A DNA stretch of 64,000 nucleotides, from the NCBI RefSeq assembly GCF_029227915.1, contig NC_079877.1, positions 16,850,851 to 16,914,850 of the forward strand. The letters are read 5' to 3'. Shown in pieces: positions 33,851-47,000 of this stretch. Each line of letters starts with the position of its first letter. The stretch's first letter is position 1. The translations under genes and the position numbers were made by a program. The stretch is from Hydractinia symbiolongicarpus. Its lineage: Eukaryota; Cnidaria; Hydrozoa; Anthoathecata; Hydractiniidae. The notes beneath the pieces are model-generated. The model saw only the letters and a program-made list of their open reading frames with translations. It was not told the origin of the DNA and ran no database searches.

Positions 33851-35088
33851 CTTTTAGATCTTTATTTATCTTTGCAGGCATTTCTTATATAATATTTAGC
33901 ATTTTTTACATAGCTTACTTTAATTCTCTTTTGGTGCATATTTTTATATATGAGCGTCTTCGTAGAGTATATGTTATTTCAACAGGTTCTTAATGATGAG
34001 ACTAGTTATTTGCCTTCGGTGAGTTTCCTGGTTTACAAAGTTGTTTAATTCGACAGCATTATTACATATTTTTAACAATTAAATTTATTGAATTTAGTAC
34101 TGTAACACTTTACTACTGTATACCTTTGTTTACGATCAAATACTTATTTTGGTTAATTAATAATTTTAAAATGTTAGCATCCGCTATTATATCGTTTTAT
34201 AATGCAAGCTGTAAAAATTCTTGCAGTTACAAAGATGACACTGTTTCGCACAAAAAATGTTTTGCAAATGTACAATCCACTAATGTGGAACATAATGGTG
34301 GCATTAAATTTTTTATTTTTTTACACCTCTGTTGATAATAAGCAAGCAAAGGACCCAAAATCTTTCAGGTTTTTGGCCAATCATGCTCATCAATTCCATG
34401 GTAGCAGCAGATTTATTTTACAATTTTAGAAACATTAGGGTTTCAGGGTCAAAATTATGGAAGAAAACACTAAAGGAACGTAATAAAACCATTCAATTTC
34501 TATGTTAACTGTGCAAAGAAATATCAGGACGATTTTTGCCCAAGAGTTGAGAATGTTAAAACGAAAAACACGATCCTTATAAAAAAGTGTTTTTTTAAAA
34601 AAACATGATAAGAAGTAACTGTTACATTTTTGATAAATTTTAAATTTCAGGAGGAACCAATATTCTTTGTCTAAATTTAAGGTTACTAGGTGATTTTAGA
34701 TGTGGCCAGTCTGAATTTATTTGCTCTGTGCTTTCACTTATAAGTTGTCCAATTTTTCTACCACTTTGATTTTTAAACGTTTCTGTGGAGGAAAAAAACT
34801 AAATGTTTTGGGATGGATCTATTATTAGAAGAGACAAAAATTAATTCACGAAATTTTTATCATTTTGTTTTAAACATAGTTACATTATTCATAAAAATAT
34901 ATTTATATACATAATACAAATTTATACGCAAAAAAAACAAGATTTTTAACGAAAAAAACAAAATAACAAAAAGGCGAAAATAGAGGAAATTCTATTCAAA
35001 GCAACGGTAATTTGTAACTTCGACACTGTATTTGACAAATCTTGGATATTTCAAACGCACTGAGAATCTTTTGAATCAACATAATCTT
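33851..35088. other. Region 3' of the MINDY-like gene; one exon-like frame
   Basis: This should contain the 3'UTR of the minus-strand MINDY-like gene. At 34649-34782, minus, a splice-like TTCCTCCACAG precedes 44 open codons (TFKNQSGRKIGQLISES to PPEI, then stop). Joined to exon 18 it would be out of frame and stop after KNV. It may be an alternative or unrelated last exon. Nothing else was recognised. Confidence 0.35.
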
Positions 35089-38000
35089 TTAAAAGCGTGT
35101 ATACCCATTCCATTGGATCACTGCGTCATTCCATCTATCATAAAAAAAAGAAACGCGTATATATTTCAAGGAAACAACAATATTGCAAAAAAAACGAAAT
35201 CTAACATTATTTGTACGACCATATTCAAGACCGACCGCTATAGAATTGTAGTTTAATAATAACATGGAAGTATAACAGACGAAATAATTTAAATCCCCCC
35301 GCGTGTGATTGTTTAATTGATGTGTGATCGTTTAAAAGGGGACTGTGATTGGTCAATGCAAACCTACTGTCAAACAATATAATTCATGCTAGAGGTCGTG
35401 AAATGTTGTGGCCAGCCTTGTACGAAACGACAGTTAATGGCTATATTTATTTTTTAATTTATTTTTTCCTCCGTGTTAATAAGCAGCTCTTTGACCGATC
35501 AAAAAAATTTTAAAAACAACATTTAGCGCATTTTAACACAAAAATGTACGAATTTGGTTGCAAAAGCTTTTCGCACTGTGCACGAAATTATTTATGCGTA
35601 AAATCAACATAAAAACCAACGAAAGAATATAACATACTTTGTGCGAATAGCTTCTTCTAGCGTAGAATTATCATCCTCCTCATATTCATTTTCGACGTAC
35701 GGCAGAATGGTGTCTAAAAGTGTTACATAAATGCGGCTGAATTAAACTTCAGAGGAATGTAAGAAAGTATGACTCCAATGAAATATTTGCTGCAACGAAA
35801 GACGAAAGACTGGTGGCGTGTTTTATCTTCGCAGGACCCGACATAATTGTGTCAGTGGAATAAATCGTCAAGGGATGTCAAGAAATCGTGAAGAAAAAAA
35901 GGATGAACATTTTTGTTTAAACATAAACATTTACCTATTGTTAATTTTATGTCTAATTCCGCAGCTCCAATATATCTTGCTATGCCTTGGTAATGGTATA
36001 AATCAAACCTCCTTTCTAATTTCCTAGGTAAAAAAATCTCGCTGTAAATAAAAACATAGCTACATCTCACACTACTCACTGAACTTGGTCAAATATGAAC
36101 TTTGTCCTTAAAGTCTAGTCTGTATTATTGCCGTTCAAGGTCCAGATTCCAATGCCTTCGTTTCGACGGTATTTACTAGAGAATCGTGATTCAAGTAGTC
36201 AAAGGAAATAAACAGTCCTGGGAATGAGGTTGCAAAGCTGTGTTTCTTCTTACCAATCATTCACTAACTCTTTCTTCAAACTGAATAAAACACAGAGTTT
36301 GTCGAAATTATGGACCACCCAGATTGGATAGTAGGGTGTCTTCAAACAGCTGCCAACCTAAAGAGAATGACAAAAATATTTTCAGTACCATTACCTTGGT
36401 ACCTCCAGGGTGTAGTGCGTATTTCAAGGGACGTACAATCAAATAATTACAACATATATAACATTCAAATTCGCTCTATGCAAAATAGCTAAAATAAGAA
36501 AACATGAGTATGTTAAAACCTTTTCGAAACTATTTATCAATATAGTCTTATCATATATTTATAAGAAGAGAGAGCAGCACCATATTGTCGCTTTCCCTCG
36601 TAAACCTAAAAAAACAACCTTTGTATTTCAAGGGCAACAAAAATACAGTTCGAGGGAAGAATGGGTGACAATGGAAGATGATTTCGAATTTAATCAAACA
36701 TTTAGATGTTATTTTTTAAAGATTTTACAGCGATTAAACCAGCAGATTTTACCTTTCTACATTAAATCTTTCTTCATTAAGATTTGAAAAAAAATGCTTA
36801 TCTATATTATAATGCCCGTATACGTCTGTCTGTCTGTCTGCCTGTCACGCAAAATGGTAGCTTAGCTGCGACGGGCGAACCCGTGGATTTTCCACGGGCT
36901 AACGACTAGTGTTTACAATTTATTTTACCAAACTTGCTGGTAATTTTCGACTGCTCCACATCCAACTATTTTGCACTTCAAATGCACTGGACTATAATTA
37001 GCGCTAGCACATAACGCAGCGATGCGCGCAGCTTCTTATACTCAGGGCCTTTCCTAGACAGTTTTGTCAATGATCTTGTCTTGCAATATGAGTTGATTAA
37101 AATGACAAACATGACTGGTTTTGTTTAAGGTTTTATCAAAGCGAATATTATATTTTTGAAAAATAATAAATAAGTTACATTTTGTTTTCCCGTTTAGTAA
37201 TCCTTTTCGCGCAACCTGAAATTCGCGCGGATTCAATTTCGTGAAGTCACAGCAAATCATATTTTGCAACTGCATATAAATAGAAACTTACTTTAGTATG
37301 TTTGCTGTCCAAATGTTCTTTGTGAGTTAGAAATCCCACCTCGCATCGCTTCTTCACGCCCTTCTGTCTTTCATACTAAAAAAAAGTCGGCGGCTAGTGG
37401 ATAGTTCATTCGTGACAAGGTCCCAATAAAAAAATGGTTGGAAACTTCTGCAGTTCAAACGGAGAAATCTTTGCGATATCTCGATTAACCCAAGGACGTG
37501 AACTTCGCAAAAGAGTAAAATTCAGGAATTCTAAAAATTTTCACTTCACACAAATTTAACTGCCTTATTCCAACAACTGTTAAATGGAACAAAATTTTAG
37601 CAGTCTTACGTCCTTAAAGTTAATTATTTCTACATAAATTCAATACACCCATAACCTCTATTTTTAAAATGCAAAGACAATTTTTTTCTTATCGAATTGC
37701 ATACCTCATTCACTAGAATTGCTCTGTTCCCATTAAACACGTTTGGAACCGCTCTTCCACAAATACAAAGGTTTATGAGTGCCTATAAAAAAAGTTCAAA
37801 AGGTATTTCAGTGACACTTCTCTACCATCGAACCTCGTAAAGTATCTGCTATAAAGGGATGTCTGCTACATAGAGGTTCTTTCCAAATTGGCTGATATTA
37901 TTCAAATTGAGCGTAAATTGTTTGAATAGCCTGATTTTGGAAGAATAAAAAGCCGAAAGACAATATATATTGTAAATATGGTATCTTTAATTCAAAAAAC

Positions 38001-41000
38001 AAAAATAGACTTCACATAAAAAATTTCAAATGTTGTTTTGTTTAGCGCAGACGATGCAATATTCTGAACTTTTAACATATTGTTCCAAGTAAAATATAGG
38101 CGAACTTCTTAAAATAATTGGTTTAAACTACCCACTATTGGGTGTATCCGCTATAGATACCATAAGTATACTAAAGTCAGTTTAGTATAATCAGCTTAAA
38201 AGGATGTCCACTATATAGAGGTGTTTGCAATAAAGTGTCCGCTGCATAAATGTTTTGTTATAAGAGTTTGACCGTCATTTCAACTGTCCATTGTCGACAG
38301 GTGTCCGCTTCAAAGGATGTTATCTATAAAGAGGTTTTGCTGAAAAAACTATTTTCAAATAAAAAGGAAGAAAATTGTATAAAATGAAAATTCACCTGAC
38401 TTCTCAAATTGACGTCCTCAGATTCATTGCCCATCATTCCACGCTTTAACTCTGCACAATCTTTACGCACGCTGAAATATTATGAAAAGATTTTTGTCAA
38501 CAGCAGGCACAGAAAATATATTATTATTTGTCGTCAGTGGTTTCACTTACTTTGATAAACCTCTTGAGAGCATCATGGAATATAAAAGCGAGACACAACC
38601 ACTCATCCCTGAATTTTGAAGCTAAATATATGACGCCACACAGGTGTTACAGTAAACTTTATAAATTTGAATTTTGGTGTTCGTCCAGGCAAAATAAAAA
38701 CTTATTTTTTGTGTAACAAGAAACATTAATCCAGAAAAATTTTTAAAATCAAAAACTTACCAAATGAAGATTCCTGCGGCAAAATTTTTCCAACTCATCA
38801 CGTTTCCTGAATTTAAAAATCTCCATCTACAAAAGTTTAAAAATTACAAAACTTTACTGTACTTACTACTGTTTTGGCTCACAGATATAAAAGCTGACAC
38901 ATACAGCGAGAAGCACTTACTATGCTATTAAACCCAGCGTTCTAACGAAATAGACTTTTTAAACTATTTAGCTAGCTATATTCTTTTAAAATAAAGTATA
39001 TTTCAAATTAAAAAAAAAGAAGCTGTTTTAGGGGTCTTAGAGCGTTTTTAAAGAGAAAAGATTTCTTCATCGCCAAACCATGGAATTTTTTTATTATTGT
39101 TACCTTAGGTCCTATTAGATTAAATCTCGCGATCCCGCAACAACAATGACCTCTCTTTACAGGTATTAACTACCTTCTTAAAGCAAGAACATAGTATTTT
39201 TTTTACCGAAAACAGCTCTTCGTAAAATATAATGCCTAGAAAATAGCAACAAATTTATGAACAAGGCGTCTATAGTTGTAAAGTCCGCATAATTTCTTGT
39301 ACTTGACCTTTCGAGTAGTCTATTCATTACACACCTTCATTCAGATGTGCAGTGATGGAGAGTAACATCAACGACGGAGATCTTTACTTGAACCGTTTCG
39401 TATTCTTTAATACAGACTAGTCACTAGCCAGTAAAAAATCCACGAGTATCATAAAAAGTATATCACATTTGTTATCTCGGCCAAAAATATTTCATGTATG
39501 TTTAACACGAAATCGGCCAATATGGCAGAGAGACAGGGGTATTATTTAAATACCACACAGGAGAATGTACCTTTTCCGTTACTTTATCTTCTCTGTAAGT
39601 AGAATCTGCAATAAACTTGCATCTACCGATAGCCCTAACAAACAAAAATTGTTATATTCATCAACTAGTCAATTACGCCCGTGGAATAATCCACTTAGGC
39701 AGGAGAACAATGGAAAAAAAACATCATTAGAATTTTGATAACATCTCGTCCCGTCAATACACAAAAAATCTTTTTTAGGAAATTTAATAACCCGTTTAGA
39801 GCTTGAAAATCTGATCATAAAAATGTATAGAATTATGTACTTTTGACGAACTGTTGCGGAGATATTAAGGTTTTTGCTGACGTCAGCAAGGAACTGCCAA
39901 AATGCGAATTTTTTCTTTTTTAAAAATTTGTATACCTGTTGACCTCATCATCGTATAGATCTTGAAACGCTGATCAAGAAAATGTATAGGATCACGTATC
40001 TTTGACAAACGGATGCAGAGATATTGTGGTTTAAAGGTTTTTTAATGACGTCATCAACCCGTTCATTCCGAAACGGATTTGGGGACCTAGGTTTGGGAAA
40101 TTTACCCAAATCCTAGTTACCCACGCAGTAAAAAATGACTGACGTCACCACTTTGCTTCCAAGTTATTTGGCCTTATTTTGGTTATTTTAAGTAGGAAAG
40201 TATATTAACATTAGTAAAGCCATTACAATAATATAAAACACAAAGGTACAGAGACATACGTGGAAAGATAACAATTAAACATTGAAAAGTTGACGTTAAA
40301 AACTATATATTGATTTAACAGTTCAATTTTGTTGGAATCTTTCAACAGTTATCAAATTGACATTTTCATCATCACTAAAAAGTTGTTTGTATGATCTCGA
40401 CCCTCGATGCATAACAGTTGACTTCTGAAAACGCAGAAATTTATTCTGCATCTCCAATTTTTACTTTTGGAGTTTCTTCGTTCCGCTTCTCGGCAACAAA
40501 TTCTGCCAATCTTTTGTAAAAGACAGAACACTCACGTGACATATCACCAAAACAAGTCACTCGATTGTTGTATCTTCTTTTTTTTTGTTTTTACTTGTGG
40601 GCTGATTCTAGTGAATGAGTAAGGCGCACTGCAGCTGTTGGGTTGAATACCTTAACATCTAACTACGCTACTTGTCCCCTTACCCAGAAACCACGTATGC
40701 CTATATTAACTCGAGCATCGTCGGATTGTATTGTTGAGGCTGATAGAGCCTCGCCAGTCAGAATTGGCTCTACCGAAACATCTATACAACATCTGATAGC
40801 AGTTCCGCAATGAAGTCTCTCAGTTCGTTGTGTCTGATAGATATAAATCTACCTTTCGGGCAAGATAAAGCGTGATCCAATTTGAAGGGTGCGCTACATA
40901 CACAAGACGTCGGAAGGCGCTTCAAAGAAATGTTATATCGAATATATAAGCTGTCCCAGAACGACTGCTTGTCCAACAGAAAACCTAAACGTTTAATTGG

Positions 41001-44000
41001 CAAAGTAGTAAGCCATTTAGAAGGTCCAATCTCAAGACTCAGGATCCGTCACACGTTCAGTGCAGAGAATTTTCGTGAAGATTAAGATCAACTTTCCCAT
41101 AACTCTGCGGGATTAATCTCATCCCAACCTGATAGACCAGTCGAATCTTTTGTCCTAACGCTTCAAAACTAAAAATATTAAATAAATTAATTAATAAATG
41201 AATATAGTAAATGCTCATTCATCAGTGCCTCTAACTTTCGAAATAGAGTTGGCCAGATGAATTTCACTCAGACTGATTTGATCTTTAGTGAGCGTGAGGC
41301 TCTTAAACACAGCAATGTCGATCGGAGAAGGCTATACGATAGCTTCGTTCGTATGAAGTCTGTTATTCTTTGGGATGTTTCACCTCTTTTTTCAGCCATC
41401 ATCTCGCACAAACGTTTGTAAATTGTTTTACACTCACGACCCATGCCACCACTTGTCGAAAAAAACAAAGGCGTGAAGGTACCGTTCTCGATATTGTTGA
41501 CATGTTCATTGTAGTGCCTTTTTTTCTCCCACTCAATCCTTCTGAAGCATTTTTCGAGCTCCAGACCCCTGTATTGTTAAACTTGCTGTCAATTCTAGTT
41601 GCTTTAATGAAAACACTTCATTAATTGTTTCATCATAAACCCCAAGAAACGATCACTTCGAAGAGAAGGCCGAGAAAGTCAATACGAGTTTAAAGCAGCT
41701 ATGTCCGGAGAGCAACCTTGGATATATCGATCACAGTAATATTGATCCTACTGCTCACTTAAACCGCAGTAGACTGCATCCAAATAGAAAACGCAGTTCT
41801 CTAATGGCCAAGAATTCTCAAGAAGTTATTTCCTATTGACTATTTACTCCTCCTTCCGTAAGAATTGTGCACTGACTTGCACAATCTTGAGTCATGTCGA
41901 CGTTCTGTGTGTTGCTGAAAGCAAGCTTGACCCACGTTTCCTGAAGATCAATTTTTTGTTTCGAGTCACAAAAAAACAGTACGCCGAGATGTATCAAGTA
42001 AGAGTGGGGGTTTATTACTCTATGTAAATCAAAATATCCCGTCAAAGTGTTTTAATTGTCCAATGTCTAGTGATGTCGAATGTATAATTCTCGAACTCAA
42101 TTTACGTAAACAGAAATGGCTTATTCTATCCATATATCGCAGCCTTAAACAAAGCCTTAGTTACTTTCTCGATGAGATTACTAAAGTGATGGACTACTAC
42201 TCTGGAAGTCATGAAAACCTGATCATTATGGGCGATTTTAATGAAACAACCAGTAACCATGATATTAAAATGTTTATGTCTAATTTTTCACTATCTAGTT
42301 TGATTACTAATCCCACCTGCTTTAAATCAAGTGATGGTAGGTTCATTGTCCTGATCCTCACAAATAAACGTAGGAGCTTTCAAAAGTCTCATTCTTTTGA
42401 AACAGGAATCAGCGACTATCATCAGTTGATTTATACGATGCCTAATCAACCTTCAAAAAAGTACTACCTTAAACTACTTACTATAGAAGTTTTAAAAGTA
42501 TGTCCTTTAATTTATTTCTGGAAGAACTTGTTTTTAATTTATCCAGGATTCACACCAATGATTTCTCATCCTTTAATCAGGTTATGGAAAATGTTCTTAA
42601 CGCGAATGTTGTGAGGATTGTTGTGTGATCAGGGGAAATAATAAGTCACATATTACCAAAACAATGAGAAAAGCGGTTATGAAGAGTTCATATTTTAGAA
42701 ACAAGGCCAATAAAACTGGCGATCCACATTTTACTATATTAAATAAAAAACAAAGGAATTATATAGTTAATTTGAATAGAAAAGAAAAGCAATCTTTTTC
42801 CAAACAATGGGAACAAATTCGAAAGAATTTTAGTCTGCTTGTAAGCCTTTCTTCTCTAATAAATCCCATACTCGAGAAAAGATCGACTTGATTGATAATA
42901 ACAAAAACCTGGTTTCGGATGAGAACCAAGTTGTAAATATTTTTAACTCACATTTTGTAAATATTTCTAAAAATTTGTATTTCAAACCTTGGGAAACTGT
43001 CGCTGATCATAGTGATATGGACTTAGTTGGGCTTGACGACATCACTTCAATTTTGAGAAAATTTACTAATCACCCCAGTATTAGAGCTATTTGCTCTAAG
43101 CATTAGAGTATCTCTTTCTCGTTCTCTCATGTAGAACCAAGAGATGTTTATCGGGTCATTCTAAGTCTAAATCCACGAAAATCTGCAAGTGGAAACGTGC
43201 CTAAAAAGGTCCTACAGCTTGTTGCTGATGCCCTTAAACTTGCTGAAGTGAGTCTGATATTTAAAAAGGGTGACAAATTTCTCAAGGAAAATTATCGTCC
43301 GGTCAGTGTTCTTCTATCTCTGTCAAAATTGTATGAAATAATACTTTATGAACAACTCTCAAAGAATTTTGATGATATATTCTCCACCCATTTATGTGGT
43401 TTTCGTCGCAGGTACAGCACAAAACATGCCCTGCTTCGAATGCTAGATCGTTGGTATAAATGTCTGGATAAGTCTGGCGTAGTGGGAACGATACTGATGG
43501 ACTTATGCAAGGCCTTCGATACTCTTGACCATTAGCGAAAATCGCAGCATATGGTGTTGATTTTGACAGTTTTTGTTTTTTAAAATCCTATCTAAATAAC
43601 AGGTATCAGATGACTAAGATTGGTTCTTCATTGAGTGACTGGATTTTAATAGGAATGCCACAAGGATCAATTCTAGGACCTCTGTTGTTCAATATTTTTA
43701 TTAATGACCTGTTGTATATTGTTGAAAAATCAAACATCTGTAATTTCGCCGACGATAACACAATTTATGCCTGTCGTGCTTCATATGAGGAAGTAATATA
43801 CTGTCTGAAACATGACCTATCTAAAGTCTTGGCTTGGTTTACATCAAACCAACTCGTAGTTAATCCGGCAAAGTTTCAGTTGATGTTCCTTGGAACCAAA
43901 ATCGATAATATAAAACTCAATGTAGAGAATATACATATTTCTTCTTCTAATTCTGTAAAACTCTTAGGCATCAACATAGATAACAAGCTGTCATTTAATA

Positions 44001-47000
44001 TTCACATTGTCTCATTGTGTAAGGAGTGTGTGTGTGTTAGGAATCTTTACAGAATTAGAAATTTTATTGATCTCAAGCAATCGAAATTAATATTTAACGC
44101 TTTCATAGCATCGGTTTTTAGTTACGCGACAATTATTTGGATGTTTTGCAGCAAGTCCTTTATTAACTCCATTAATTCTATTTATAAACGTTCTCTCCGG
44201 TCAATTTGTGGTCAATCTGAAGAGTTAGAGGTGCTCCTACAGGAAGCTAATATTTTATGTGTTCACGAATCACATCTACGTCAAATCTTATGTGAGATCT
44301 ACAAAACAACTCGAGGTATTAGTCCTCCATTTATGTTAGATGTTTTCGAGTAAAGGAAGTTCCATATATGTTGCGAAAAGTAAACTTACTGTCATTACCC
44401 AGAACAACCACAAGTAATTTTGGAACATCACCTTTTGTATTTAGGAAGTCTTATTTGGAATGAATTACCAGATTTGGTGAAGAACAACATTTCACTGGAG
44501 GCTTTTAAAGCAGCTTTAAGCACCATAAAAATTTCAAATTTGTGTTCATGCAAGTTATGCAAATGAGTAGTGACAGTTCGTAGTCTCATTTTTTATTTTT
44601 TGTTCTTTTGTTATATTAGTTATATCAGTTGGTGTAAATTAGTTTATGAACTATGTAAAACCAACTATAAATAAATAGTAAATAAAATAAAAATAAAATG
44701 TACCTCCCAGTGTTTAGGTCAAAGACCTTTATATCAAAAAATGCTCTTTGTCCGGGAGTCCAGAAACCCGTAGCGCTGATGTCGAATCGCGCTTCTTGGC
44801 TTCTGTTCGCTGTCCGGTGCGTCAGGTGTTCACCATCCATTTCGACCAGCTTTGATTCCCTTCTGACGTCATGGCAGACTTCGTTTAACATGATTGACGT
44901 TAAATCACGAATTTCGTTATGTCGTAACGTAACGAAGCCTCCCTTATAACGACATAGCACACGTAGCATACACATTCCGTTGGAAGTCTTGGAATCAACC
45001 AGCTATACCTGATGCGTAAGGCGTCTTGGAATTGCTCCTTGTTGAGCTCGTATCCAAACTCTTTGATCGGCAGATTTGTTAACCAGTAAAACGCTCCAAC
45101 CATTGAATTCGCCTCGTTGGTTCTTTTCTGCTCGTCACTCATCCTCGTTCGTACCTCCTCCAACGTTTCTTTACTCCGTTGGCGACGTTCGTTTTTGATC
45201 ATGGCGGGACTTTTTGCCACTTCTTCCTCTTCTCCAGACATCCCGAGGATTTCGTTTTGTAGCTTTCTTGTCAGGGCTTTGGAGTTAACGTGCTCATTTG
45301 GGGCTGTCTGACATACGTTTTCGAGTCCAAGATCATTTTGAAGGCTATGTCAACAGATCATGGTCATTGTCGTTGATGGTCATCCCTCCAGTTATCGCTG
45401 GGATGAACTGAAACCGTATTACATCCTCGATTGGCTGCAGGTATCTCTTAAGGCCAAGTATCGTTCGGATGAAGTAAGTAAGTTTGTGTTGGTATCCGCT
45501 GACGTAGCATGCGCATGCCGCTTGTGGATGAGTCACGGCGATTTGGGTTAGAAGAGACAATTCCTCTGACCATTTTTCCACTAGAGCTTTACAGTATTTT
45601 TCTTTGTAACCTTCACTTCCAATCACCGCGCCAGATGTCGTTGACCTTCTGTTGTTACTTGGATGTTGGTTCCCCGGAAGCTTTCCATGGCGTCGGCCAA
45701 ATTTCGTTCTTTGACGATTAGCCAAGATTTTTTTAGTTGAGGGAAGTAACCAAAATGACTTCCTTGAGTTGCAAGGTTATCCCACCAGGTTCGTTATGAT
45801 CTGCATTTCCCTGTTGCAGTTATGTCGTCAGCATAGGCGGCCATCTAGTCCTGTTCCACCATGATCGACATCAGTTGGTCCAGGAGAGGTGTTATTCCCG
45901 TAGCGTAGACTGCCATGCCGATTGGATCACCTTGGGTTGTTCCCTCTTTTGAACTTAGCTTACGCCCCCAATAACAAATAACCTGGCTGGTGTGCGGTAG
46001 CTATTCGAAACATATTTTGCGAAGACTGGGCATACCACTTTGACGTTGTGTAGGAGTACCGTTCACATTTCTTTCGATTATAAGTTTTTGGAATTCTTCC
46101 CCAATGTATCTTTCCGTCTTCGAAGAACCATTTTTCATGCTTAAACGACTTCGTATAACAAGACATCCAGTTAATAAAGCCGAAATGTTTCTCTGTCTCC
46201 ATAATCCAAGTCTTCTTTTAAATGTCTTCCTGTTTTCAAGAGTTATACTTTTCGGATTGGTACGTTGTAGTAGTAAATTCGGCAACAACATAAACATTTT
46301 CAGTGCAATGTCTTGTATAAGGTGATTTGTTATTCCAGAGATCTATCAGATGATTCAATTCATTAATAGAACTTTTACCAATACTTTAGGTAATTGAAAT
46401 AGATTTCGTCTCCAAACGTTTGTACATGCATCGTGTATAGTCTTCTTGAAAACAGCGTCGCTGTTTTTATTTTCATATTGCTTTTTAATTGCAGGCCGGA
46501 GATCTTTCACTATAGATTTGCATATGCTCTTTGATGATTCTAAGACCTGCTATACCTCTAAACAATCGCTTGCATCCACTGCACAGTAAATTCTGTTGGT
46601 CGGCGATTGATGCGTTTGTCGATGTTGTTGTATCGGTCGACATATCGTAACTCCCAAATCGTTCTTGTAAATGCAAAAAGTATTCACGTTAAATCAAGTT
46701 TGTTGCTTCAACTTCGTTACTTGACAATGAGTTTTTTTAAAAACCAGAGCGTCTTTCAAACAATTTACGTTTCAATATTCACACAGATTAGCGACCGGTA
46801 TGTGATAGCCGCCATCTTGTTAAATTAACTCCATTTGTTCTTTCCTTATTGTAAAAAATATTTTTGTCTGTTGAGTTGCAGGGTCAAGGACAAGGGGTTC
46901 GTGCTGTGAAGATTATAGATGTGCATACTTTTATATGGCTTAAAGTTTTAAGTGCGCTGTAATGGCTTCATTAATTTAAAGTAAGATATTGAGGTTCACG

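Noticed and set aside
34649-34782. Last exon of the MINDY-like gene
   Set aside because: Joined to exon 18 its long frame is out of phase and stops after three codons. The exon at 35089-35134 ([10 protein letters not shown]) fits both phase and family.
40380-40440. Candidate MINDY-like exon starting [14 protein letters not shown]
   Set aside because: The phase does not fit its neighbours, and another frame of the same bases matches the RSxLLC tail of the R2-like element. The true exon is 39554-39634.
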